Shown here: positions 16,527 through 26,129 of the stretch, one piece after another
How the letters are laid out: every line of letters begins with the position of its first letter
Position numbering within the stretch: position 1 is the first letter of the stretch
DNA from: a bacterium
Lineage (GTDB): Bacteria > Patescibacteria > Dojkabacteria > JAKAPS01 > JAJZLI01
DNA length: 64,000 nucleotides
Direction: 5' to 3'
Assembly (NCBI GenBank): GCA_021816845.1
Contig: JAKAWT010000002.1
Span: forward strand, 124,001 to 188,000
Notes under the pieces: model-generated
The model's input: only the letters and a program-made list of their open reading frames with translations
Told to the model about the DNA's origin: nothing
Database searches by the model: none
Program-made: the position numbers and the translations under genes

Positions 16527-17910
16527 TCCTATATTTTTGTCCCTAAAATTCAAATTTCTTTTCTGGAACCTTTTGGTATCGCTGCTTACTATGGTGATAA
16601 TATTGATAGTATTCTTTGAAACTACTAGCTATGCCCTCTACTCTCAATTTGACTCAAATATTATATATAACGCTCATGAAGTTGCCAATGTTGTAAATCA
16701 TTCAAGCGGATTGTCTTCTAGTAAAATAGTAAGGTTCTATGACAAAAACCTCATTGGATATTTTGTTGTTATACTTAACTCTAATGGGAGTATTGTTGAA
16801 GAGTCAAATAAATATAATTTAAATAGCAAATTCATACAGCAAGTATTTTCTGCAGTAGAAAAGAAATCTATATCCTCCGTATTTACACAACAAATTGGAG
16901 GATCTGAAGTTAGGATGGTTTCTTTGCCTGTGTTCACTAATGGACAACTTGATGGAGTTGTTATAGTTGGAAATTCATTTGATGTGATTAAAGAAGCTTT
17001 AAATAGACTGTTCGATGTGATGATTATGGTAGCTTTAATCTTTATTCTCCTTATATTTATAATAACCTACTATCTTTCTGAGAAGGTTACTCAACCACTA
17101 TATGAAATAACTTCACAAATTGTAGCGATAACAGGGTTTAATTTAAAACAAAGATTGGAAACTGAAGGCTATGAACTTGAATTTAAAGCTATGGCCGAGG
17201 AGTTTAATAAGCTTTTTGACAGATTAGAAGATACATTTGAGAGAGAGAGAATATTTATAAATGATGTGGCTCATGAGATTAAAACGCCCCTTGCTATAAT
17301 GAATGGGGAAACTGAACTTGCCTTAAGAAAGAAACAGAGTTTAGAACAGTATGAAAAGATTTTAAGGGCTAATTTATATGAAAATACTAGGATAGCTAAG
17401 GTCATTAATGATGTTTTATCTTTAGCTAGATTGGAATATCAAACATCAACGGCTAAAAATTCTAAATTTGATCTTTTAGATGTAACTAATGCTATTGCAG
17501 AAGATCTTAGAATACTTTCCGATGCAAAAAAATTGAATTTTGAATATCAAATAAAAGGGAAAAATTTCTATATGTTTGGTAGTAAAGATGCCATAAGGAA
17601 ATCTATGTATAATATATGTACTAATGCTTTAAAATACACAAAAAAAGGTACTATAAAGATAATATTGTATAAAAAATTAAAAAGGATATATATCATTGTT
17701 GAAGATACTGGTGTAGGGATAGAAAGTCGGGATATAGACAAAATATTTGACAGGTTTTATAGAGGAAAGAATACGAAAAACTTTGATGGTTCTGGTTTAG
17801 GACTCTCTTTAGCTAAATCAATTATTGAGAAAAATAAAGGTACAATATTAGTTGAAAGTACTGTTTCAAAAGGAACTAAGTTTGAAATCTCGTTTCCAGA
17901 GTTCAAATGA
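16462..17910 (+). CDS. Membrane sensor histidine kinase
   Basis: A 482-residue HAMP-type kinase. Two membrane segments (about 32-51 and 184-205) enclose an extracytoplasmic sensor domain of about 130 residues. HAMP follows, then HisKA with phospho-accepting H271 (DVAHEIKTPLAI), then the ATPase domain with the N box NICTNALKYT, G1 DTGVGI and G2 GSGLGLSLAKSI. The ATG at 16462 gives a 65-bp overlap with the regulator gene. A TTG at 16537, just past the regulator stop, is an alternative that would remove 25 residues but keep the first membrane helix. It probably senses envelope state together with the HtrA protease upstream. Confidence 0.93.
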   Translation: MMDIKTKLLEPLEEWVIKLRHNPIFLSLKFKFLFWNLLVSLLTMVIILIVFFETTSYALYSQFDSNIIYNAHEVANVVNHSSGLSSSKIVRFYDKNLIGYFVVILNSNGSIVEESNKYNLNSKFIQQVFSAVEKKSISSVFTQQIGGSEVRMVSLPVFTNGQLDGVVIVGNSFDVIKEALNRLFDVMIMVALIFILLIFIITYYLSEKVTQPLYEITSQIVAITGFNLKQRLETEGYELEFKAMAEEFNKLFDRLEDTFERERIFINDVAHEIKTPLAIMNGETELALRKKQSLEQYEKILRANLYENTRIAKVINDVLSLARLEYQTSTAKNSKFDLLDVTNAIAEDLRILSDAKKLNFEYQIKGKNFYMFGSKDAIRKSMYNICTNALKYTKKGTIKIILYKKLKRIYIIVEDTGVGIESRDIDKIFDRFYRGKNTKNFDGSGLGLSLAKSIIEKNKGTILVESTVSKGTKFEISFPEFK

Positions 17911-18068
17911 TGAAATTTCACTATAAATTAGCCTTATGAGTACTTTATTTGATCATAATATTGCCTTTGTAGTAACTTAAAATACCCTATATATATATTT
18001 ATGTTTACATAATACATCTCTTTATGTATAATAATTTAGATCTGCCTTAATTTAATTTGATTATCTTA

Positions 18069-19436
18069 ATGTTTGATATTGATGATGTGGTTAGACCTCG
18101 GATATGGGGTCTTGATTTTAAAACTAAACTAAATATATTTGCTCAACTCTATAATTCATTACAAACATACCTTGATGATAGGTCTGTACTACTCTCTTAC
18201 TATATACAAAAATCTAATAGGGTCGTAACAAAAATCAACTTTATAAAGGTTAATTTGTTACAAAAGTTCTATTTTGAGAGAGGATCTTTATATAAACCTT
18301 TATTGATGTTTTCAATCTTATCTATATTCATCTTCTCATTTTTTATGTTTTTTATGATGCATATAAATGATATGAACAATAAGAGTATAGGTATTAAGAA
18401 AGCCTACGCTATAAAAGCTAATATTCAAAATAGTATTCTATCAGATGTGAGTTCAGAGACCTCAGGAAATAATTTAACTAAATCAAGCGTAAAATCTGAT
18501 AATTATGCATTAATAAATCTGTATACAGTAAAAAATGGTGATACTTTGCAGTCTATAGCAAAACAATTTAATACATCAGCCAATGTTATACAATGGTCAA
18601 ATAATCTAAAATCATCCTCTATTTATCCTGGTCAGAAGCTTAACATAGTCCCTGTTCCAGGAAGTACATATACAGTGCAACCTGGTGATACACTCCAATC
18701 TATATCGACAAAGTTTAATGTTCCTGAGAGTAGTATTGAAAGCTGGAATACATTAAGTTCTTCCACAACTATATCAATAACTGCAGGTACAGTAATATTT
18801 ATTCCTAGTCAAACATTGTCTCCTACGGTAACGACACCATCAAATGTTAATAATCTTAGTCAAAATAATACAGCGCCACAGTCTTCTACTACTACGTTGC
18901 CCCAAGCTTCAGCTACTGGTACGCAGCTAGCTCAAATATCAAGTAATGTATCTTCAAAGCAGCATATTGTAGCCACTCCAGAGGGTTATTATTATAACCA
19001 AGGTAATCCTGCTTGGGCTAATATAGATGTAGGTTACAGTGGCTATACTATTGGAGAAGTTGGATGTTTAATAACGGCTGTAGCTATGGATGCCAAATAT
19101 TATGGTTATAATGTTACTCCAGCTACAATAGCAGAAAATCCATCTAATTTTGAGGGGCCATTATATAACTGGAATGGTCTTGGAATCTTCAATGTTACAC
19201 CTCTTGGAAGCTTATTTGGAGGTTATGTAAACTGGGGAGAGATAAATGCTCAACTTAGTCAAGGTCACCCTGTCGTTGTATCAGTCGGATATGGCTATCA
19301 CTATGTGTTATTGACTCAGGTTCTATCTAATGGAGAATATTTAATGAATGATCCTGCTCTAGGACCAAATTTGATTTTTAACCAACACTATTCCATATCA
19401 TCTGTGACTCAAGCCGTATTATTCACCCCTAACTAA
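18069..19436 (+). CDS. Membrane-anchored LysM protein with C39-like cysteine peptidase domain
   Basis: A 455-residue surface protein. A cytoplasmic N-terminus of about 75 residues precedes one membrane helix (77-97). Two LysM domains follow (about 151-195 and 201-246, each with GDTLQSI), then a Ser/Thr/Gln linker, then a C39-type papain-like domain (from about 305) with C333 (GEVGCLITA), H411 (GYHYVLL) and D428 (MNDP). LysM binds peptidoglycan, so the peptidase acts in or near the wall. Its substrate (peptide or cross-link) is unknown. The ATG at 18069 is preferred over an in-frame TTG 12 bp upstream. Confidence 0.85.
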   Translation: MFDIDDVVRPRIWGLDFKTKLNIFAQLYNSLQTYLDDRSVLLSYYIQKSNRVVTKINFIKVNLLQKFYFERGSLYKPLLMFSILSIFIFSFFMFFMMHINDMNNKSIGIKKAYAIKANIQNSILSDVSSETSGNNLTKSSVKSDNYALINLYTVKNGDTLQSIAKQFNTSANVIQWSNNLKSSSIYPGQKLNIVPVPGSTYTVQPGDTLQSISTKFNVPESSIESWNTLSSSTTISITAGTVIFIPSQTLSPTVTTPSNVNNLSQNNTAPQSSTTTLPQASATGTQLAQISSNVSSKQHIVATPEGYYYNQGNPAWANIDVGYSGYTIGEVGCLITAVAMDAKYYGYNVTPATIAENPSNFEGPLYNWNGLGIFNVTPLGSLFGGYVNWGEINAQLSQGHPVVVSVGYGYHYVLLTQVLSNGEYLMNDPALGPNLIFNQHYSISSVTQAVLFTPN

Positions 19437-19445
19437 ATTGTAATG

Positions 19446-19475
19446 TTGTTCCTGAGGTATTGTATATAGTATAAT
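19446..19475 (+). promoter_or_regulatory. Candidate promoter of the GH1 gene
   Basis: A TTGTTC box at 19446-19451 and a TATAAT box at 19470-19475 are spaced by 18 bp, about 27 bp upstream of the GH1 ATG. In such AT-rich DNA chance matches are common. Confidence 0.4.
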
Positions 19476-19502
19476 CCTATATTATCTATATTAGTGTTTA
19501 TT

Positions 19503-20837
19503 ATGGAGGAAGAAAAGATAATATATGAAGGACATACTGAACGATTAGATGTACCAAGAGATTTTAAGTTTGGTGCTGGGGTTTCTGGTATGCAAGTAGA
19601 AGGTGATGATTATAATAGCGACTGGTCTGATAATTCCCCATTTGGGAGAACTGCACAAAAAAGGGCTAGAGATGCTTCTCAAAGTACAGATCACGGTAAT
19701 AATGCAGGAAGAGAATTACCTCAAGAGCTATGGGATAGGATAAAATCTAAAGCTAAAGATCCAGATAATTATGTAAGAGGAAAGTCTATTGGCTGGGAAG
19801 ACGATGGTTATAAAGAAGATTTAGATATAGCTCAAGATCTAGGTTTATCTATGGTGCGTACATCTATAGAACGTTCAAGGTTAGAGCCTGTAGAGGGTGA
19901 GTTTGATCCAAAAGCTATCCTTCATTATAGACAGTTTATAGAGGATTGTAGAGAAAGAGGGATTGAACCTGTGATAACTTTATTTCATTTTGCAAATCCC
20001 TTATGGTTATCAAAAAAAGGAGGATTTGAATCTCAAGAAGTGGCTCAGAATTTTGCAAATTATGTAGAAAAGTTATTACAAGAATTAGATAGAGATATAA
20101 AACATATTATTATACTTAACGAACCTGAAATGTATGTATTTATGGGATATCTATACGGGGGTTGGCCACCAGAAAAGAAAAATAGTCTTATTACTGCACT
20201 CAAAGTTAGAAGAAATTTAATCGAAGCACATAAGAGATCCTATCAAAAAATTAAATCATATGAAGATTCCATAGAAGTTTCAACATCTGTGAACCTTGTC
20301 GATGTGGAACCTAAATCTAGAAATATACAGGATAGATTAGGTGCAAAGTTATTCAGTAGGTTAAATAATACTTTTCTGCCTAAAATCAAGGGAGATATTG
20401 ATTTTATAGCCCTAAATCATTATATGCATAATGTTAAAAAGGGTTTAGATCCACGTAGTGGTAATTTCCAAAACGAGGATAGTGAACCAATATCAGATTT
20501 AGGCTGGTATATAAATCCAGAAAGTATTTACAACATTATTATGTCTCTAAAAAAATATGATTTACCTATAATGGTTAGTGAGAATGGTCTTGCAGATTCA
20601 GAGGATAGGTTAAGACCTTGGTTTTTAAAAGAAAGTATTTATCAAGTAATGAGAGCTATACATGAAGGAGCCGATGTTAGGTCATATCTCCATTGGTCAC
20701 TAGTAGATAATATTGAACTACATGAAGGTAAATGGCCTAGGTTTGGTCTTATTGGCGTTGATTATGATACAGGAGAGAGAACTATAAGATGGAGTGCTAG
20801 AGAATATAAAAGAATAATAGCATTAAGAAAAGTTTAA
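19503..20837 (+). CDS. Glycoside hydrolase family 1 (beta-glucosidase-like)
   Basis: A 444-residue GH1 enzyme, without signal peptide, likely cytoplasmic. It starts with FKFGAGVSGMQVEGD, the usual GH1 entry strand (substrate Q31). It carries the acid/base Glu in IILNEPEMY (E207) and the nucleophile in MVSENGLAD (E360), then YLHWSLVDNIELHEG and RFGLIGVDYDTGERT. The insertion at about 50-95 is rich in charged residues. GH1 enzymes cleave beta-linked glucosides, galactosides or 6-phospho-sugars, and the exact sugar is not evident. The ATG at 19503 is chosen over a GTG at 19494. It converges with argS with no gap. Confidence 0.93.
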   Translation: MEEEKIIYEGHTERLDVPRDFKFGAGVSGMQVEGDDYNSDWSDNSPFGRTAQKRARDASQSTDHGNNAGRELPQELWDRIKSKAKDPDNYVRGKSIGWEDDGYKEDLDIAQDLGLSMVRTSIERSRLEPVEGEFDPKAILHYRQFIEDCRERGIEPVITLFHFANPLWLSKKGGFESQEVAQNFANYVEKLLQELDRDIKHIIILNEPEMYVFMGYLYGGWPPEKKNSLITALKVRRNLIEAHKRSYQKIKSYEDSIEVSTSVNLVDVEPKSRNIQDRLGAKLFSRLNNTFLPKIKGDIDFIALNHYMHNVKKGLDPRSGNFQNEDSEPISDLGWYINPESIYNIIMSLKKYDLPIMVSENGLADSEDRLRPWFLKESIYQVMRAIHEGADVRSYLHWSLVDNIELHEGKWPRFGLIGVDYDTGERTIRWSAREYKRIIALRKV

Positions 20838-22478
20838 TTACATTTTATCTACTGTTTTTATACCCAAAAGTTCTAACCCTTCTTTTATCGTATCCATAGT
20901 CTTTTTAGTAAGCATAAGTCTTGAATTTTTAACTTCTTCCTTCTCTTTTAGTATATTATATTTTTGATATATACCATTGTACAATCTTGCTATATCAAGT
21001 AAATATTCTGCAAGTATGTTAGGTGATAATTTAGCATCCTCTATAATATTGTTAAAATGGTATAACTTTCTGAGCAAAAGAATTTCTTCTTGTTCATTGA
21101 ATATCAAATTATCTTCCTTTGATGTTATCCCTCTAGTGAGGCTTTTACACCTTACATAGGTATACTGGAGGTATACAGATGTATTACCATTAAAATCAAG
21201 TAAAGTTTTCCAATTAAATTCAGTATCTTTAGAGTAATGTTTTTTTAGAATATTAAATTTAATAGCTCCCACAGCTATATTCTCAATGACACTTTTGTCA
21301 TTTATTCCTCTTTTTACCATTATACTCTGTGTCTCTTTTTCGACCTCTTTTATTACTTCCTCTACAGTTATAATATTCCCTTTTCTAGTAGATAATTTTT
21401 CTTTATTTTGTAATTTTACGAACCCATTGAATATAAGATATATTTTCGCTTCTTTCGTATACCCAAGCATTGTTGTTGCTTTTACCATCTGTTCAATTGC
21501 ATGTTTCTGCTCCACTCCTATCTCATAAATTATAATATCCTTCCCCATATTCTCACATCTATATTTTAATGCAGCAATATCTCTTGTTGAATACAAAGTT
21601 GTACCATCAGATTTTTGTATTAGTAAAGGAACTTTTTCTCCAGTATCTATAACTACACTTCCATCTTTATCTCTTTTTGCAATTTTTCTTTTAAGTGCAT
21701 CTTTTATAATTTTTTTTGAAGAAGCTTCATAAAAACTTTCGCCATGCTGATTCACGAATTTTATATCAAGTATTTTATATATTCTCTCGAGTTCTTTAAT
21801 ACTCCAAGATTTATAATCATCCCAAAGTTTCACTAATTTAGGATCACCTTCCTGCAATCTTTTAAAATATACTTTTCCCTTATCTTTTAGTTCATTATCA
21901 TCTTCCTCTTCCTTATGGAATCTAATATACAGTTTTAAAAGTTCTTCACTTTTATTTTTCTCTATTTTTTTACTATCTCCCCAACTTTCTACAGCATACA
22001 ATAATTTTCCAAATTGTGTTCCCCAATCTCCTAAATGGTTCTCATTAACAGTATCATAATTTAGATATTTATATATTCTATATATTGAATCCCCCACTAT
22101 TGTAGATACCAAATTCCCTATATGTAGTGGTTTTGCAACATTTGGTGACGAATATTCAACAATAACCTTCTCGTTTTTTTTCTCTATGATTCCTTTTGTA
22201 AAAAGATTTTTTATCAATGTATCTTTAGGTATCCATATATTTATGAATCCATCTTTAACTGTGCACTCAAAACCTTCCAAATATGATTTTATATTTTCTG
22301 CAATTGTATTTGGATTTTCATTAAGTTTCTTTGCAAGTATAAGTGCTATATTTGTAGAATAATCACCATGGCTTTGCGCTGGTACAGTTATTTTTGGTAT
22401 AAATGAAGGTACCAAAGTATCTATGTTATATTGACTCTTTAGTATATAAATTAGTTTATTTTTAATCTCTTCTTTCAT
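20838..22478 (-). CDS. argS: Arginyl-tRNA synthetase
   Basis: A 546-residue class I synthetase that charges tRNA-Arg. The N-terminal Add1-like domain (1-85) precedes the catalytic domain with VEYSSPNVAKPLHIGN (HIGH motif as HIGN, 119-122), LGDWGTQFGKL and the KMSKS-equivalent loop STRKGN. The C-terminal DALR anticodon-binding domain contains VYLQYTYVRCKSL. The ATG at 22478 is preceded by an AAGGA ribosome site. A TTG at 22499 would add seven residues and is less likely. It is divergent from the ThyX gene. Confidence 0.97.
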   Translation of the reverse strand: MKEEIKNKLIYILKSQYNIDTLVPSFIPKITVPAQSHGDYSTNIALILAKKLNENPNTIAENIKSYLEGFECTVKDGFINIWIPKDTLIKNLFTKGIIEKKNEKVIVEYSSPNVAKPLHIGNLVSTIVGDSIYRIYKYLNYDTVNENHLGDWGTQFGKLLYAVESWGDSKKIEKNKSEELLKLYIRFHKEEEDDNELKDKGKVYFKRLQEGDPKLVKLWDDYKSWSIKELERIYKILDIKFVNQHGESFYEASSKKIIKDALKRKIAKRDKDGSVVIDTGEKVPLLIQKSDGTTLYSTRDIAALKYRCENMGKDIIIYEIGVEQKHAIEQMVKATTMLGYTKEAKIYLIFNGFVKLQNKEKLSTRKGNIITVEEVIKEVEKETQSIMVKRGINDKSVIENIAVGAIKFNILKKHYSKDTEFNWKTLLDFNGNTSVYLQYTYVRCKSLTRGITSKEDNLIFNEQEEILLLRKLYHFNNIIEDAKLSPNILAEYLLDIARLYNGIYQKYNILKEKEEVKNSRLMLTKKTMDTIKEGLELLGIKTVDKM

Positions 22479-22533
22479 TAATATAGAATCCTTTAACAAA
22501 TTTTAACACACACACAGTATTTTTTATATGTTT

Positions 22534-22562
22534 TTGACTACATTTTTCATTTAACTTATAAT
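22534..22562 (+). promoter_or_regulatory. Promoter of the fused ThyX gene
   Basis: TTGACT (22534-22539) and TATAAT (22557-22562) are separated by 17 bp, a near-consensus sigma-70-type promoter. The predicted start lies near 22569, leaving a leader of about 100 bases before the ATG at 22668. Confidence 0.65.
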
Positions 22563-22667
22563 ATTATTAATCCCCCATTGATGTAATTTAGATTATTTTG
22601 GAGTTCTACTATTACTGGAGAACAAATAGAAATACAACATGATTTTGTGAAGGAAGATTTTGTACAG

Positions 22668-24446
22668 ATGGAATTTCCTTTTGGTTATGAGATTCCTTAT
22701 TTTGTTGAAGAATTTAGTGAAGAGGAAAAAAATATATTACGACCATTTTTTTCTAATTTAACTGAACCAATATATATAATGCATAATTTACCAGAAGAGA
22801 TAATTGGGGCTTTATCATCAAGATATTCTAGATCTACAAAATCTCTAAGAAGGCTTTTTCTTGATGAATATATAAGTCCAATATTGCATCCAGAGGATAC
22901 TCCAGAGTGGGCTCACGAAAATAGTCTAGAGAAAAAATCACGTATTGATGTTAAGGATAATCTTTCTAAACTAATTGAATTTTTAAATTTAAGAGGTGAT
23001 TTAGATAGCGTTTTAAATGTGAAAAAGGGTAGAGAATTTTTTGAAAAATGGCTAGCATTATATGGAGATGATTCTATTGCTGAGATGGGGAATCTTCATA
23101 TATGTATAGAAGGTGTTTCTAATGTAGCAACCAATGTTATTGAATCACAAAGAGTGGGAGTATCTCCGATTGAGAAATCTTCAAGATACGTGTCTTTTGG
23201 AGATCAAAGAAAAGATTCTAAATACCAATATGTTGTACCTGATATTATAGATGTAGGATTAAAGCAGGAGTATATAGAGGTTATGGATGAATTATTTGGA
23301 CTATATTCTACATTATCACCACTATACCTTGAATATATTAAAGATAAATATCCCAAAGGAAGTGATGAGACTGATAGTTCTTTTAATTCGTCACGCTCAT
23401 CCAAAAGGTTTGATGATTTAAGAGATATACTTCCCTTTTCTACCCAAACATCATTGGCAATAAACTGCAATGGTAGAGCTTTAGAAGGCTTAATTAACAA
23501 GATGTTAGCATCAGAAAATCTTGAGGTTATTACAATAGCAGATAAAATGATACAAGAAGTTTCAAAAGTAGCTCCTTCATTTTTAAAAAGGGTTAAAACT
23601 ACAAGAGGAGAAGAAGTACAATATTATAGAAGAGATTTAAGATCTCTTAGTAGGGGGTCTCTTAGTAGCTTATTTCAATATAGCAGTGAATCTAGAAAAA
23701 AACCTGACAATTTTGTAACATTTATTGATTCGACTAATAATGCTGAGAGAAAAGTCCTAGCATCTTATCTTTATGGTGATAATATTGTTGGTGCTTCTTA
23801 TGGAGATATTATTAGAAAAGTTAATAAATTATCTGATAATGAAGTATCCAAAATTTTTAAGACATTATTTGATAAAAGAGAACGATTTGATAGATTAAAC
23901 AATGGTGATAAGATCAAACGCGAAGTTGTAAGGTTTCGAAAAGTACCTAGAGCCTTTGAAGTGGCATCCTATGCTTTTAGTGTGATAGCAAGGGGTGGAG
24001 ATTTCAGAGATTTACATAGACACAGACAATTAACATCACAAAGGAGTATTTTTACAACATCTCTTGGTTATGACTTTGATCAAGATGTTATAGAATCTCC
24101 TTTTTTTGAAGATATAAAAAGAGTCTTTTCTAAAGTTGATAGTCTATGTAAAAAATTGTATCAAGAATCTCCCGAATCTTCTCAATATGCTGTTCCATAT
24201 GGTTATATGCAAGAATGGTATATAAATGCTACAGCAAGAGAAATATTTTGGATGGTTGAGCTTCGAACTGGTCCTCAAGGGAGACCACATTATAGAAAGA
24301 TAATGCAACAGATGGCAAAGATTGTTAAAGATAGAGATCCTTCCCTATTTTCAGGGTTACACTGTGATTTCTCAGATTACCATATTGCAAGAAGAGAATC
24401 CGAAATAAAGATTGAGAACAAAATGAAAAAGATTAAAAGAAAATAA
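22668..24446 (+). CDS. Fused double-domain ThyX-like thymidylate synthase
   Basis: A 592-residue protein with two ThyX-like halves. ThyX makes dTMP from dUMP with FAD and methylenetetrahydrofolate. The canonical motif is RHR-x7-S-x-RY. The first half has QRVGVSPIEKSSRY (161-174): Ser, Glu and Arg-Tyr are kept but RHR is lost. It also has a family-like LPFSTQTSLAINCNGRALE. The second half has RHRQLTSQRSIFTTS (451-465): RHR is kept but the S-x-RY part is lost. It also has the family-like C-terminal helix FWMVELRTGPQGRPHYRKI. The halves therefore look complementary, perhaps forming composite active sites. The ATG at 22668 has AAGGAAG upstream. A GTG at 22647 is possible. No ThyA is seen in the window. 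Confidence 0.8.
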   Translation: MEFPFGYEIPYFVEEFSEEEKNILRPFFSNLTEPIYIMHNLPEEIIGALSSRYSRSTKSLRRLFLDEYISPILHPEDTPEWAHENSLEKKSRIDVKDNLSKLIEFLNLRGDLDSVLNVKKGREFFEKWLALYGDDSIAEMGNLHICIEGVSNVATNVIESQRVGVSPIEKSSRYVSFGDQRKDSKYQYVVPDIIDVGLKQEYIEVMDELFGLYSTLSPLYLEYIKDKYPKGSDETDSSFNSSRSSKRFDDLRDILPFSTQTSLAINCNGRALEGLINKMLASENLEVITIADKMIQEVSKVAPSFLKRVKTTRGEEVQYYRRDLRSLSRGSLSSLFQYSSESRKKPDNFVTFIDSTNNAERKVLASYLYGDNIVGASYGDIIRKVNKLSDNEVSKIFKTLFDKRERFDRLNNGDKIKREVVRFRKVPRAFEVASYAFSVIARGGDFRDLHRHRQLTSQRSIFTTSLGYDFDQDVIESPFFEDIKRVFSKVDSLCKKLYQESPESSQYAVPYGYMQEWYINATAREIFWMVELRTGPQGRPHYRKIMQQMAKIVKDRDPSLFSGLHCDFSDYHIARRESEIKIENKMKKIKRK

Positions 24447-25124
24447 TTACTTTTGAGTTTTATTTTGCATCATTTGTCTTCCAATAAATGCAATAACTAA
24501 AAGTCCCAATATTACAAGTATTATATCTTCAGTTGTAGAAGAGTTATTTTTTGTAGTAGTTTTAGCTGGGGCGATGTTTTTTTGTAAAGAATTTGTTGGA
24601 GTTGCTATCACCCACCCAACCATTGATACTGGATTCTGATGTGTTAGGGTGGTTCCTATTATCGTTGCTAAAACTGGGTTTTGAACAACTTTTAGTGGAG
24701 TTGTTGGAGTCACATTATAATAAACACTCTTTGAATCTATATTACTATTTTTTACTGATATTGTTAGAGGTTTTTTGAATGCACCTATTAGTTCTCCGTT
24801 GGATGAGCTAGTCACTTTGAATGCAAAATTTGTAACTAAAGTATTTCCTTTTGGTAATAATTTACTAAAAGTATTATCCATACCCATTAATAATTCAAAT
24901 TTTGCATTCTCTCCAAATGCTCCAACTGGGATTGTTACTGTTATTCCATCAGATGTAAATGTATAACTTTTAGCATTATTAACATTTACAGTTTTTAAAA
25001 CATTTGGGAAACCGAGTTTAGAAAAATTTGGAATTACTGTAGTCGCAGCAAATGCAGTTGATGTGAAAAAATATGAAACTGCAAACAAACTTGTAAAAAA
25101 TACAGATAATTTAATTCTCTTCAT
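24447..25124 (-). CDS. Surface protein with signal peptide and C-terminal membrane anchor
   Basis: A 225-residue exported protein. A signal peptide (about 1-27, ending TSTAFAA) is followed by an extracellular beta-rich domain with GITVTIPVGAFGENAKFELL, which resembles the start of ZU5-like domains. A Thr/Asn/Lys linker (about 178-198) and a C-terminal membrane helix (201-216) with a short basic tail (MMQNKTQK) follow. The same architecture occurs at 40711-41355, and the two may be distant paralogs. There is no LPXTG motif. The function is unknown. It ends against the stop of the ThyX gene (convergent). Confidence 0.7.
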   Translation of the reverse strand: MKRIKLSVFFTSLFAVSYFFTSTAFAATTVIPNFSKLGFPNVLKTVNVNNAKSYTFTSDGITVTIPVGAFGENAKFELLMGMDNTFSKLLPKGNTLVTNFAFKVTSSSNGELIGAFKKPLTISVKNSNIDSKSVYYNVTPTTPLKVVQNPVLATIIGTTLTHQNPVSMVGWVIATPTNSLQKNIAPAKTTTKNNSSTTEDIILVILGLLVIAFIGRQMMQNKTQK

Positions 25125-25189
25125 AATTCTTACTTTGTTAAATGATTCTGTACTATTTTAACATCAATGATCAGTTATATCAACAATAT

Positions 25190-25218
25190 TTGAGTTTTGC
25201 AGTATACAATGGTATAAA
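25190..25218 (+). promoter_or_regulatory. Candidate promoter of thymidylate kinase gene, leaderless type
   Basis: TTGAGT (25190-25195), 17 bp, then TATAAA (25213-25218). Transcription would begin near 25225, at or just before the in-frame ATG at 25227, implying a leaderless message and translation from the second Met. Confidence 0.45.
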
Positions 25219-26078
25219 TGCACAATATGGAATTTCAACATAATGAAATGTTAGAGGAATATGGTAATTTCAAGGTATCTGTTATAGATGGTATTGATGG
25301 ATCAGGAAAAGGTTCTGCAACAGAGGAAATGGCAGAGATAATTTCAGGTTTAGGATATAACGTATTAACTGTAGACTATCCCCAGTATGATGCCTTGTGG
25401 GGTCAAATAATACAGAAACTTCTTGATACTGATGATCCAACTATTGACATATACCAAAGAATGGCTATATATGCTCTAAATAGATTAGAAAGTGTACCTT
25501 CTCTAAAAGCACAAATGAAAGATATAGGCTCTTTTTATAATACTACATATGTACTTTTTGATAGATTCATAACATCCAATGCTATGACATGTGCATATTA
25601 CTCAAAAAAAGACCCAAAAATATTAGATGATATTGAATCATTATATAAGTTCATGTTTGATTTAGATTCTACTTTTCTATCCATCCTCCATATTCCTGAT
25701 TTTCATGTTGTTGTTCCTACAATTGATCATGGAAAGGCTATGCAGGCTGTGGAGAAAGATACTCAAAGGAGTGGGACTGATTTGTATGAACAAGTGGATA
25801 TTTTAAAATTGGGTAATAGGATATATCATGAATTTGCTGTACTTGATCCACGGAGATTTACTCTTTTAAATCAAGATTCTTCATATGGTAGAAGAATGTC
25901 GAGAGATAGGATAGCACGTGAGATTATTAAGATCCAATTCGGTGAGATAGCAGAATATGGGGATAGGAAAGGGAGAGTTTATAGATTCCAATTTGACCAA
26001 TCTAAAGTAGATACCTCTTTATTTAAACCTATATTAGATAGATTCCCTTCATTAAGATTACTGAATCCATATAAATAG
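25218..26078 (+). CDS. tmk: Thymidylate kinase-like P-loop kinase
   Basis: A 286-residue kinase of the dTMP kinase family, which phosphorylates dTMP to dTDP. The P-loop VIDGIDGSGKGSATEEMA (about 22-39), the DR motif YVLFDRFITSNAMTCAYY and QRSGTDLYEQVDIL (lid-like region) are typical. It is about 70 residues longer than common Tmk proteins because of an extended helical part and C-terminal tail. Position near the ThyX gene suits a dTTP pathway. The in-frame ATG at 25227 is an alternative start, favoured by the promoter position. Confidence 0.85.
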   Translation: MHNMEFQHNEMLEEYGNFKVSVIDGIDGSGKGSATEEMAEIISGLGYNVLTVDYPQYDALWGQIIQKLLDTDDPTIDIYQRMAIYALNRLESVPSLKAQMKDIGSFYNTTYVLFDRFITSNAMTCAYYSKKDPKILDDIESLYKFMFDLDSTFLSILHIPDFHVVVPTIDHGKAMQAVEKDTQRSGTDLYEQVDILKLGNRIYHEFAVLDPRRFTLLNQDSSYGRRMSRDRIAREIIKIQFGEIAEYGDRKGRVYRFQFDQSKVDTSLFKPILDRFPSLRLLNPYK

Positions 26079-26129
26079 ATTTATATTTAATATTTGAATT
26101 TAAAAATTTTTTTATATAATATATGTTTT

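Noticed and set aside
18057..18068. TTG start for the LysM peptidase gene
   Set aside because: An ATG lies four codons downstream, and the extra residues add no conserved sequence.
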